From contig CP158972.1 in the NCBI GenBank assembly GCA_040429635.1, positions 1,064,001 to 1,128,000 on the forward strand: a DNA stretch of 64,000 nucleotides. The letters are read 5' to 3'. The position numbers were made by a program, and so were the translations under genes. Under the pieces are notes generated by a model, which searched no databases, was not told where the DNA came from, and saw only the letters and a list, made by a program, of their open reading frames with translations. Each line of letters opens with the position of its first letter. Positions within the stretch are counted from its first letter, which is position 1. This stretch comes from Tamlana crocina. Lineage in GTDB: Bacteria; Bacteroidota; Bacteroidia; Flavobacteriales; Flavobacteriaceae. Positions 42,151 to 50,354 of the stretch are shown one piece after another.

Positions 42151-43377
42151 ATGAATATCACTCTTCATAAATCCGAAATCACAAACCGTCAATCTGAAGT
42201 TACCATAACGGGCTCAAAAAGCGAATCGAACCGATTGTTGCTTTTGCAGGCTTTGTATCCAGAGTTTAAACTCGAAAATGTTTCAAATTCTGATGATAGT
42301 AACTTAATGACCAACGCACTGTCTTCCGAAGAAAAAATAGTCGATATCCACCATGCCGGGACGGCCATGCGTTTTTTAACGGCTTATTTTTCTATTCAGG
42401 AAGGTCGCGAAACCATTTTAACAGGCTCCAAACGCATGAAAGAACGCCCTATTAAAATTTTGGTTGAGGCTTTAAAAGAATTGGGTGCAGACATCAGTTA
42501 CGAAGAAAACGAAGGGTATCCACCTATAAAACTTCAAGGTAAAAAGCTGACTAAAAATAAAGTGTCCTTACAAGCCAATGTGAGCAGCCAGTACATTTCG
42601 GCCTTGTTGCTAATTGCTTCGAAATTAGAAAATGGCATTGAGCTAACCCTTCAAGGCGAAATCACTTCAGTACCATACATTAAAATGACTTTAGCTTTGT
42701 TGGATGAAATTGGAATAGAATCCTCATTTATTGGCAATACTATTATAGTAAAACCAACAACCAACAACCAGCAACCAAAAACTTTAACAGTTGAATCAGA
42801 CTGGTCATCAGCATCCTACTATTTCAGCATTGTGGCGCTTTGCCAACCCAGTACGGAAATTACCTTGTCGTCGTACAAAGAACATTCACTTCAGGGCGAT
42901 TCATCGTTGGTAGAAATTTATAAGCATTTTGGGGTGTCCACCATTTTTAATGGTAATTCCATGACCTTGAAAAAGGAGGGAAATGAAGTAAAGCCATTGG
43001 CATTAGATTTGGTTAACGCACCCGATATCGCGCAAACCATCGCGGTAACTTGTTTTGCTTTGGGAATATCTTGCGATTTAACCGGGCTTCATACTCTAAA
43101 AATAAAAGAAACTGATAGGTTGGTGGCTTTAAAAACTGAAATTGAAAAATTAGGAGGTGAGGTTGAAATTACCGATAAATCCCTGCACCTTTCAGCTTCA
43201 AAAACCATTAAAGAAATGGTGCCCATCGCCACTTATAACGACCACAGAATGGCTATGGCTTTTGCACCTTTGGCGTTAAAAACCAATTTAATTATTGAAG
43301 ATGCCATGGTGGTTTCAAAATCCTATCCTACGTTTTGGGATGATTTAGAGTCTATAGGTTTCCAAATTAGCAAATAA
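42151..43377 (+). CDS. aroA: 3-phosphoshikimate 1-carboxyvinyltransferase (EPSP synthase)
   Basis: Sixth step of the shikimate pathway. The 408-residue protein has the N-terminal GSKSESNRLLLLQAL, the AGTAMRFLTAY motif (family NAGTAMR with His for Asn before AGT), and the C-terminal KIKETDRLVALKTE signature and DHRMAMAFAPLA. The segment TTNNQQPK (about residues 202-209) is encoded by a CCAACAACCAACAACC repeat word just before the conserved VESDWSSASYY; it looks like an insertion in a surface loop that keeps the frame. Confidence 0.94.
   Translation: MNITLHKSEITNRQSEVTITGSKSESNRLLLLQALYPEFKLENVSNSDDSNLMTNALSSEEKIVDIHHAGTAMRFLTAYFSIQEGRETILTGSKRMKERPIKILVEALKELGADISYEENEGYPPIKLQGKKLTKNKVSLQANVSSQYISALLLIASKLENGIELTLQGEITSVPYIKMTLALLDEIGIESSFIGNTIIVKPTTNNQQPKTLTVESDWSSASYYFSIVALCQPSTEITLSSYKEHSLQGDSSLVEIYKHFGVSTIFNGNSMTLKKEGNEVKPLALDLVNAPDIAQTIAVTCFALGISCDLTGLHTLKIKETDRLVALKTEIEKLGGEVEITDKSLHLSASKTIKEMVPIATYNDHRMAMAFAPLALKTNLIIEDAMVVSKSYPTFWDDLESIGFQISK
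42753..42778 (+). repeat. In-frame CCAACAACC repeat word inside aroA
   Basis: Three near-copies of CCAACAA/CCAGCAA in tandem, complementary to the TTGGTTGTTGG words in the cysD-cysN spacer and around the four-helix-bundle gene. It encodes TTNNQQPK. Confidence 0.55.
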
Positions 43378-43392
43378 TAATCGCTTATTTAC

Positions 43393-43424
43393 TTGACAAC
43401 CCCTGTGTTGAGATTGTATATTTG
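43393..43424 (+). promoter_or_regulatory. Promoter of queA
   Basis: TTG at 43393-43395 and TATATTTG at 43417-43424 (exact TAnnTTTG), with 21 bases between. The start codon follows 22 bases after the -7 box. Confidence 0.7.
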
Positions 43425-43446
43425 CAACTTTCTAAAAATATAATAC

Positions 43447-44496
43447 ATGAAATTATCAAACTTTGGGTTCGATTTACCGAACGAATTATTAGCAGAATAC
43501 CCGGCGGAAAATAGAGATGAATCGCGCTTAATGGTTTTAAACCGAAAGGAACAAACCATCGAGCATAAAATGTTTAAGGATTTAATCGACTATTTTAACG
43601 AAGATGACGTATTGATTCTGAATAACACCAAAGTATTTCCTGCCAGATTATACGGGAACAAAGAAAAAACAGGGGCTAGAATAGAAGTATTTTTATTGCG
43701 CGAGCTTAACGAAGAACAACGTTTGTGGGACGTATTGGTTGATCCAGCCCGAAAAATTAGAATTGGTAATAAATTATACTTTGGTGACGACGAAACTTTA
43801 GTGGCCGAGGTTATTGATAACACCACTTCGCGTGGACGTACCTTACGTTTTTTATATGACGGATCGTACCGCGAGTTCCGTTTAAAGTTGAACGAACTTG
43901 GGGAAACACCGCTTCCTAAATACATTAAAAGAGATGTAGAGCCAGAAGATGAAGACCGTTACCAAACCATTTTCGCAAAAAATGAAGGTGCCGTAGCAGC
44001 GCCAACAGCAGGCCTTCACTTTTCAAAACATTTGTTGAAGCGATTGGAAATTAAAGGTATTAACTTTGCCGAAGTAACGCTTCACGTTGGTTTAGGGACT
44101 TTTAACCCAGTTGAGGTTGAAGATTTATCAAAACACAAAATGGACAGCGAAGAGCTGAAAATTGACGAAAAAGCGGTTCAAACTGTAAATAAGGCCATTC
44201 AGGAAAAACGTCGCGTTTGTGCCGTTGGTACTACAGCGATGCGTGCCATAGAAAGTGCCGTTTCATCAAACGGGATGCTAAATGAATTTGAAGGTTGGAC
44301 CAACAAATTTATTTTCCCTCCTTACGATTTCAGCATTGCCAACTGTATGGTAACCAATTTCCATACACCAAAATCAACATTGTTGATGATGGTTTCTGCC
44401 TTTGCAGGTCACGATTTTATAAAACGAGCCTATGAAGAAGCAGTAAAAGAAAAATACAAATTCTACAGCTACGGCGACGCGATGTTAATTTTATAA
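43447..44496 (+). CDS. queA: S-adenosylmethionine:tRNA ribosyltransferase-isomerase
   Basis: Transfers and rearranges the ribosyl part of SAM onto preQ1 in tRNA to form epoxyqueuosine. The 349-residue length is standard. Recognised segments are the N-terminal [22 protein letters not shown], the PAPT-like [23 protein letters not shown] and the C-terminal [15 protein letters not shown] and YSYGDAMLI. It has its own promoter and terminator. Confidence 0.96.
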   Translation: MKLSNFGFDLPNELLAEYPAENRDESRLMVLNRKEQTIEHKMFKDLIDYFNEDDVLILNNTKVFPARLYGNKEKTGARIEVFLLRELNEEQRLWDVLVDPARKIRIGNKLYFGDDETLVAEVIDNTTSRGRTLRFLYDGSYREFRLKLNELGETPLPKYIKRDVEPEDEDRYQTIFAKNEGAVAAPTAGLHFSKHLLKRLEIKGINFAEVTLHVGLGTFNPVEVEDLSKHKMDSEELKIDEKAVQTVNKAIQEKRRVCAVGTTAMRAIESAVSSNGMLNEFEGWTNKFIFPPYDFSIANCMVTNFHTPKSTLLMMVSAFAGHDFIKRAYEEAVKEKYKFYSYGDAMLIL

Positions 44497-44523
44497 TTCG
44501 TAGTCAATCAGAATTTATAAAAC

Positions 44524-44556
44524 AAAGGGCTGTCTTAAAATATAAGGCAGCCTTTT
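44524..44556 (+). terminator. Terminator between queA and rlmN
   Basis: A 14-pair stem with two G-T pairs: AAAGGGCTGTCTTA at 44524-44537 with TAAGGCAGCCTTTT at 44543-44556, and a 5-base loop. A TATTTTTG box (44559-44566) directly after it may start rlmN. Confidence 0.8.
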
Positions 44557-44573
44557 CTTATTTTTGCACACGC

Positions 44574-45614
44574 ATGGAAACTAAGAAAAAAGACATACGG
44601 GCATTAACCAAAGAGCAACTTCGTAATTTTTTTGTTGAACAAGGCGATAAGGCCTTTCGCGGCAATCAGGTTTATGAGTGGCTTTGGCAAAAATCGGCGC
44701 ATACTTTTGACGATATGACCAATATCTCGAAAGACACCCGCCAAATGCTGGAAGACCATTTTGTAATTAACCACATTAAGGTGGATACGATGCAACGCAG
44801 TAGTGATGGGACCATAAAAAATGCGGTTCGGTTGCATGATGATTTGGTGGTGGAGTCGGTATTGATTCCAACGTCAACTCGTACCACGGCCTGTGTTTCC
44901 AGTCAGGTGGGCTGTAGTTTAGATTGCCGATTTTGTGCTACGGCACGTTTAAAACGAATGCGCAACTTGAACCCCGATGAAATTTATGACCAAGTAGTAG
45001 CCATTGATAACGAAAGTCGTTTGTACCACAACCGTCCGTTGAGTAATATTGTATTTATGGGAATGGGAGAACCGCTAATGAATTACAATAATGTTTTAAA
45101 AGCCATTGATAAAATAACCTCTCCCGAGGGGTTGGGCATGTCGCCAAAACGTATTGTGGTATCTACATCGGGCGTGCCAAAAATGATAAAGAAAATGGCG
45201 GATGACGAGGTAAAATTTAAATTGGCCGTATCGTTGCATTCTGCCATTGATGAGGTGCGAACCAGAATTATGCCGTTTAACTCAACTTTTCCGTTGAACG
45301 ATTTACGTGAAGCTTTGCAGTATTGGTACGCCAAAACCAAAAACAGAATTACTTATGAATATGTGGTTTGGAACGGCATCAACGACAAAAGAAAAGATGT
45401 CGATGCATTAGTAGATTTTTGCAAATTTGCGCCTAGTAAAGTCAATCTAATAGAGTACAACCCTATTGACGATGGTGAATTTCAACAGGCAAATTCAAAG
45501 GCTTTGGATATGTACGTGCAAGTACTCGAAGCCAATAATATTACCGTAACCGTCCGCCGTAGCCGTGGCAAGGATATCGATGCGGCTTGTGGGCAATTGG
45601 CTAATAAAAGTTAA
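44574..45614 (+). CDS. rlmN: Dual-specificity 23S rRNA/tRNA adenine C2 methyltransferase
   Basis: A radical-SAM enzyme that methylates A2503 of 23S rRNA and A37 of some tRNAs. The 346-residue protein has the radical SAM cysteines CRFCATARLK preceded by GCSLDC (C-x3-C-x2-C), the GMGEPLMNYNNV motif, and a final Cys in DIDAACGQL that serves as the methyl-carrying residue. The N-terminal FRGNQVYEWLWQK is typical. Confidence 0.96.
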   Translation: METKKKDIRALTKEQLRNFFVEQGDKAFRGNQVYEWLWQKSAHTFDDMTNISKDTRQMLEDHFVINHIKVDTMQRSSDGTIKNAVRLHDDLVVESVLIPTSTRTTACVSSQVGCSLDCRFCATARLKRMRNLNPDEIYDQVVAIDNESRLYHNRPLSNIVFMGMGEPLMNYNNVLKAIDKITSPEGLGMSPKRIVVSTSGVPKMIKKMADDEVKFKLAVSLHSAIDEVRTRIMPFNSTFPLNDLREALQYWYAKTKNRITYEYVVWNGINDKRKDVDALVDFCKFAPSKVNLIEYNPIDDGEFQQANSKALDMYVQVLEANNITVTVRRSRGKDIDAACGQLANKS

Positions 45615-45650
45615 GCAATTTTCGTTTGAAATAGTATCTTTGGGTTTTCA

Positions 45651-46628
45651 ATGAAAATAGTCGAGCAAATAAAACAGCCCATTGCTTTTGAAATGGATCT
45701 CTTCGAACAGAAGTTCCAACTTTCCATGTCTAGTAAAGTGGCTTTACTTAACCGTATTACCCATTACATTGTCAACAGAAAAGGGAAGCAAATGCGCCCC
45801 ATGTTTGTGTTTTTGGTTTCTAAAATGGTATCGAATGGCGAGGTGAGCGAACGGACCTATCGTGGGGCTTCGGTTATTGAATTGATACATACCGCTACTT
45901 TAGTGCATGATGATGTGGTAGACGATAGCAACCGCCGCCGAGGATTCTTTTCGGTGAATGCACTTTGGAAAAACAAAATAGCCGTGCTTATTGGCGATTT
46001 TTTACTGTCGAAAGGCTTGTTGCTTTCTATTGACAATAATGATTTCGATTTGCTGAAAATCATTTCGATTGCTGTTCGCGAAATGAGCGAGGGCGAACTG
46101 CTCCAAATTGAAAAAGCTCGAAAACTCGATATCACCGAAGAAGTGTATTATGAAATCATCCGCCAAAAAACGGCCACTTTAATTGCTGCCTGTTGTAGCT
46201 TGGGGGCTGCTTCGGTAAAGCCAGGGTCGCCACATGTGGAAACCATGCGTAAGTTTGGTGAGCTGATTGGCATGGCGTTTCAAATAAAGGACGACCTTTT
46301 TGATTATGGTGATGCCCAAATAGGAAAGCCCACAGGCATCGATATTAAAGAGCAAAAAATGACCTTGCCCTTAATTTATGTGCTCAATACAGTCTCTAAA
46401 AATGATAAAAAATGGTTGATAAATTCTATTAAAAACCATAATAAGGATACCAAACGGGTAAAAGAAGTGATTGAGTTTGTAAAGGAAAATGACGGATTGG
46501 ATTATGCCATTGGGAAGATGAAACAATTTCAAAGTGAGGCTCTTGAGATTTTAGAAAACTACCCAGATTCGGAATATAAAAATTCACTAAAAGTGATGGT
46601 GAATTACGTGATTGACCGAAAAAAATAG
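45651..46628 (+). CDS. Polyprenyl diphosphate synthase (likely octaprenyl)
   Basis: Chain-elongating trans-prenyltransferase for the menaquinone side chain. The 325-residue protein has the first Asp-rich motif DDVVDDSNRRRG, the second KDDLFDYG, and the KTATLI segment. Length and motif context resemble IspB-type long-chain synthases rather than farnesyl synthase, but chain length is not certain. A TATCTTTG box ends nine bases before the ATG, implying a very short leader. Confidence 0.9.
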   Translation: MKIVEQIKQPIAFEMDLFEQKFQLSMSSKVALLNRITHYIVNRKGKQMRPMFVFLVSKMVSNGEVSERTYRGASVIELIHTATLVHDDVVDDSNRRRGFFSVNALWKNKIAVLIGDFLLSKGLLLSIDNNDFDLLKIISIAVREMSEGELLQIEKARKLDITEEVYYEIIRQKTATLIAACCSLGAASVKPGSPHVETMRKFGELIGMAFQIKDDLFDYGDAQIGKPTGIDIKEQKMTLPLIYVLNTVSKNDKKWLINSIKNHNKDTKRVKEVIEFVKENDGLDYAIGKMKQFQSEALEILENYPDSEYKNSLKVMVNYVIDRKK

Positions 46629-46636
46629 GGCTTAAT

Positions 46637-47590
46637 TTATTGCTGCTGTTGCTGGCTTTGTTGTTTCAGTTCTAAATTCCGCTGAAAACTGTTCCCTGTT
46701 TTGGGATCTGGAGAAATAGCGTCTTCTTTTTTGGGGGTTAAGTTATCTCTTCTGGTAACTTCAACCGATACCGTCATTTTAGATTCTACATTACCTTTAA
46801 AAACACCACTTACGGGAGCACAGTCTTTATAATTTCTGCCCACAGCGAGCCTAACATGGTATTCGTCGGCTATGGCATTGTTGGTAGGGTCTACGCCCAG
46901 CCAACCGTAAAAGGGAATATAGGCTTCAATCCAAGCATGCGTGGCGCCTTCACCGCGTGTTTCACCATTGCCCGGGCAGATGTAGCCGCTTACATATCGT
47001 GCGGGTATGCCCAACATCCTAACCATTTGTAGTAATATGTTGGTGAAATCTTGGCAAACACCGGCTTTGAGTTGCCAAACATCATCCAATTTTGAGCTTA
47101 CCGTGGTTACTCCTTGTCTGTATTCAAAATTTTGGTAGATATATTCACAAAGCTCCAAAGTAGCTTGGTATGGCGATTTGCTTTTTAGATTTTTGCTTTC
47201 AATTAAGTTTCGGATGCCCTCAGTGCCATCAAAAGTGATGAATTTTAAGAAATCGATGAACTCAGTATTGGGCTTGAGGGATACTAAATGATTCCATTGG
47301 GTTTTGATGTCAACTTGGTCCGTAGGGAATGTTTTTAGTTTGGTTTCAACTTCAATTTCAGAGATAATATTCAAAACATTGTGGGGTTCGGCTAGCATAA
47401 AAGAACCTACCCGATTATTGAAAAAGTCGAAAAAAGTTTCAATAAATGGGTTTTTGGTAATGGATATAAAATGCGAGTTAACTTTTTGGTAGTCGTCGTT
47501 AATGGGGTGAAGGCGTGTTAGGTTCGCTCCGTCTATAACATTGCCCGAATAGCTGTAAAAGGTGTTGTGCTTTATGTTGAAAATAGCCAT
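46637..47590 (-). CDS. Transglutaminase-like protein of the ATP-grasp/alpha-E cluster
   Basis: A 317-residue cytoplasmic protein with an N-terminal beta-rich domain (about 1-130) and a transglutaminase-like domain. The catalytic Cys is in KAGVCQDFTNI, His in ATHAWIEAY and Asp in GWLGVDPTN. The C-terminus ends in a Gln-rich tail. It is the third gene of a conserved trio (ATP-grasp, alpha-E, transglutaminase) which Iyer and colleagues predicted to make and cleave unusual peptide bonds. The substrate is unknown. Confidence 0.88.
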   Translation of the reverse strand: MAIFNIKHNTFYSYSGNVIDGANLTRLHPINDDYQKVNSHFISITKNPFIETFFDFFNNRVGSFMLAEPHNVLNIISEIEVETKLKTFPTDQVDIKTQWNHLVSLKPNTEFIDFLKFITFDGTEGIRNLIESKNLKSKSPYQATLELCEYIYQNFEYRQGVTTVSSKLDDVWQLKAGVCQDFTNILLQMVRMLGIPARYVSGYICPGNGETRGEGATHAWIEAYIPFYGWLGVDPTNNAIADEYHVRLAVGRNYKDCAPVSGVFKGNVESKMTVSVEVTRRDNLTPKKEDAISPDPKTGNSFQRNLELKQQSQQQQQ

Positions 47591-47608
47591 AGGTAATCAA
47601 AAAAAAAA

Positions 47609-48535
47609 TCAGTTGTTCTGTGAAAAGTAAACGGCATTAATGCTCAACGAAATATTTTTAACGCCATCTTTTATGCCTTCAATGAAATGGTTTAACCCCA
47701 TGCTGTTAATATTTTCAATGGTGGTGTATTTTATTTGGCTTTCCAGCTTTCCTAGAAGAAAATCCAAATTGTTGTTTTCCAGTTGGCCTGTTTCAATCAG
47801 TTTGTTAATGTGTCGGTTTAATTTTTCTATGCAATAATACACCGATCTTGGAAATAGTTTGTCCTGAAAAACCATTTGGATAACATGATTTTCGTTAAAA
47901 GTAGATTTGTAGGTTTTGAGATAAAGCTGATAGCCACCAATGGACAACAACAGGTTTTTCCAATAGAATGTTTTTTCGAGGCTATCGGAGGTGTTTCCAA
48001 TTTTTTCAAGTTTCAGCGCTGTAAAATCAGAGATCAGCATTACGCGCTCAAGGTACTTGCCAACGTTCATAAAACAATATGGTGTGCCACGTTCTTGGGT
48101 AATGTCGCAAGTGCCATTATAAATTAAATGGTATTTTCTTAAATCCTCCAATAATTGAACGGGGTCTTCGTCCCTTAATCTTTGAGGTAAATCTTTTTTG
48201 GTTAAAAACAAATAATAACTGTTGATGCACAACCACAATTCCCTTGAAATATGTTCCTGTACGCTCCTGGCATTTTCTCTAGCCCGTGTCACAATGTTTA
48301 CTATGGAATTGGCATTTTTTACGTCGAAAACCATAAAGTGTATACATTCTAAAGTGTCTTCGGTATAGAAGTCATTCTCTGAAGAGGTAAAGCTTTCTAT
48401 AATCGGCGACCACGAAAACAATTCGGGAGAGTCTTGATGGGCATAAAAATTCACCTTTAGCAGACCTAAAATACCATTTCCGCGTTCCATATACCTATCC
48501 AACCAAATAAGGTTGTTTGCTACTCTACTTAACAT
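47609..48535 (-). CDS. Alpha-E domain protein
   Basis: A 308-residue, mostly alpha-helical protein that starts MLSRVANNLIWLDRYMERGNG, the diagnostic alpha-E motif with conserved Arg and Glu residues. No catalytic activity is established. It lies between the ATP-grasp and transglutaminase genes, 18-25 bases from each, so the three are one operon. It probably forms part of the same peptide-modifying system. Confidence 0.88.
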   Translation of the reverse strand: MLSRVANNLIWLDRYMERGNGILGLLKVNFYAHQDSPELFSWSPIIESFTSSENDFYTEDTLECIHFMVFDVKNANSIVNIVTRARENARSVQEHISRELWLCINSYYLFLTKKDLPQRLRDEDPVQLLEDLRKYHLIYNGTCDITQERGTPYCFMNVGKYLERVMLISDFTALKLEKIGNTSDSLEKTFYWKNLLLSIGGYQLYLKTYKSTFNENHVIQMVFQDKLFPRSVYYCIEKLNRHINKLIETGQLENNNLDFLLGKLESQIKYTTIENINSMGLNHFIEGIKDGVKNISLSINAVYFSQNN

Positions 48536-48560
48536 GTGTTATGATGCTTTATTGTTTTTT

Positions 48561-50003
48561 TTAATCTATTACCCAAGTGTCTTTGCTGCCACCGCCCTGC
48601 GAACTATTAACTACCAACGACCCTTTTTTTAGGGCTACTCGGGTTAACCCACCCGGGCAAATATCGATGCCATCTTTTCCGAAAAGCGCAAAAGGCCTAA
48701 GATCTATACACCTTGGAGATAACTTACCGTCGATAAAGCAAGGTGCAGTCGATAATTTTAAAATGGGTTGGGCAATAAAGTTGCTAGGATTTTTGTTAAC
48801 GGCTTCCAAATAGATTTTTATTTCGGAATCTGAAGCCTCGTGCCCCATGAGCATGCCGTAACCGCCACTGCCATCGGTTTTTTTAATCACCATTTCCTTA
48901 ATATGTTTTGTAACATACTCAAGGTCTGCGGGCTTGCCTAACTGGTACGTTTCAATATTTTTTAAAATAGGCTCTTCCTTTAAATAGTATTTTATCATAT
49001 CTGGCACGAATGTGTAAATGGCTTTGTCATCAGCAATTCCAGTGCCCGGCGCATTAACAATATTTACGTTACCCATTCTGTATGCGGCCATAATACCGGC
49101 AACCCCCAAAACGCTGTTGGCATTAAACTCTAGTGGGTCTAAATAATCGTCGTCCACACGTCTGTAAATCACATCAACCTGTTTTAACCCATGAGTGGTT
49201 TTCATAAAAACACAATGGTTTTTTACTACCAAGTCTGGTCCTTCAACCAGTTCGATGCCCATTTGTCGCGCCAACGATGTATGTTCGTAATAGGCCGAAT
49301 TATAAATTCCAGGAGTTAACAGTACAATGTTTGGATCAGGCTTATTGGAAAGCCCTTTTAGTTTTTTGTACAGCAAGTTGGGGTATTCTGAAACCGAACG
49401 CACCTTACTTTGCGGCAAAATGCCGGGAAAGAGCCGCTTGGAGATTTCGCGGTTTTCAAGCATGTAACTTACGCCAGATGGGGTTCTTAAATTATCTTCA
49501 AGTACGTAAAATTCACCATCGTTGTTTCGGATTAAATCAATGCCGGAAATATGCACATAAATATCGTGTGGCACGTTAACACCTTTCATTTCCCTTAAAA
49601 AATAGGGGCAGGAGTAAATTAAATCGGCCGGTATAATGCCGTCGTTTATTATAAACTGTTCGTGGTATATGTCCTTTATAAAAAGGTTTAAAGCTTTTAA
49701 CCGCTGCTTTATGCCCGCTTCGATTTTGGCCCATTCATCCGAAGTAATTATCCTTGGAACAATATCAAAAGGAAAAATCTTTTCAATGCCTTCATTGTCG
49801 TTGTAAACGGTAAACGTTACCCCTTGGTTTATGAACAATTGCTTCGAGAGGTCTTCTTTTTTTGTAAGCCGGTCCGAGCAGGTGCTTTTAAGGTAGTTTA
49901 CGAAACCTTGGTACTGTGGCCTGAACTCTGCCAAATCCGTGTACATTTCATCCCATGTTTTCGGAAGCTTATGGTAAGCCGAGAAGATATTATTGTTTTT
50001 CAT
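48561..50003 (-). CDS. Circularly permuted type 2 ATP-grasp protein
   Basis: A 480-residue protein of the circularly permuted ATP-grasp amide-ligase class. Seen are the N-terminal WDEMYTDLAEFRPQYQGF, GVTFTVYNDNEGIEKIFPFD, the VLEDNLRTPSGVSYMLENR segment and the glycine-rich KKTDGSGGYGMLMG with the nucleotide-binding Lys. It likely ligates an amino acid or peptide with ATP. It is the first gene of the trio. Confidence 0.9.
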   Translation of the reverse strand: MKNNNIFSAYHKLPKTWDEMYTDLAEFRPQYQGFVNYLKSTCSDRLTKKEDLSKQLFINQGVTFTVYNDNEGIEKIFPFDIVPRIITSDEWAKIEAGIKQRLKALNLFIKDIYHEQFIINDGIIPADLIYSCPYFLREMKGVNVPHDIYVHISGIDLIRNNDGEFYVLEDNLRTPSGVSYMLENREISKRLFPGILPQSKVRSVSEYPNLLYKKLKGLSNKPDPNIVLLTPGIYNSAYYEHTSLARQMGIELVEGPDLVVKNHCVFMKTTHGLKQVDVIYRRVDDDYLDPLEFNANSVLGVAGIMAAYRMGNVNIVNAPGTGIADDKAIYTFVPDMIKYYLKEEPILKNIETYQLGKPADLEYVTKHIKEMVIKKTDGSGGYGMLMGHEASDSEIKIYLEAVNKNPSNFIAQPILKLSTAPCFIDGKLSPRCIDLRPFALFGKDGIDICPGGLTRVALKKGSLVVNSSQGGGSKDTWVID

Positions 50004-50354
50004 AGGCTAAGTGTTTCTACTCAAATATAACGATATGTTATTGTATTTTCAATAAATACGTGAATATGATAAAAAGAATTTATGTAAAATCAAAAAACAC
50101 TAAAAATTATGTATTGTTGTAGTTTTTGATGATGGTTTTTTATGGAATTGATATTTTTGAAGTTAGGTCATTAAAAGTTTTGATTTTCAGATTTTTAAAA
50201 ATGAAATCGAAAGAAATATTAAAACCATTTGAATGTTTTGAATTAGATTTATCAACCAAAGAGTGACTGTGCAAATGGAATAAAATGCTTAGTTTGTATT
50301 ATTTTTACAGAATAATTTCCAGACGATAATTACCAATATTTAATCCAATAGATT
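50004..50354. other. A+T-rich divergent intergenic region
   Basis: 351 bases between the ATP-grasp gene (minus) and dnaG (plus), so it should hold both promoters. It contains a 21-codon frame at 50201-50266 (MKSKEILKPFECFELDLSTKE), which has no recognised relative, and no hairpin terminator or RNA gene that I can support. A TATTTTTA word at about 50297-50305 is the nearest thing to a -7 box for dnaG. Confidence 0.6.
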
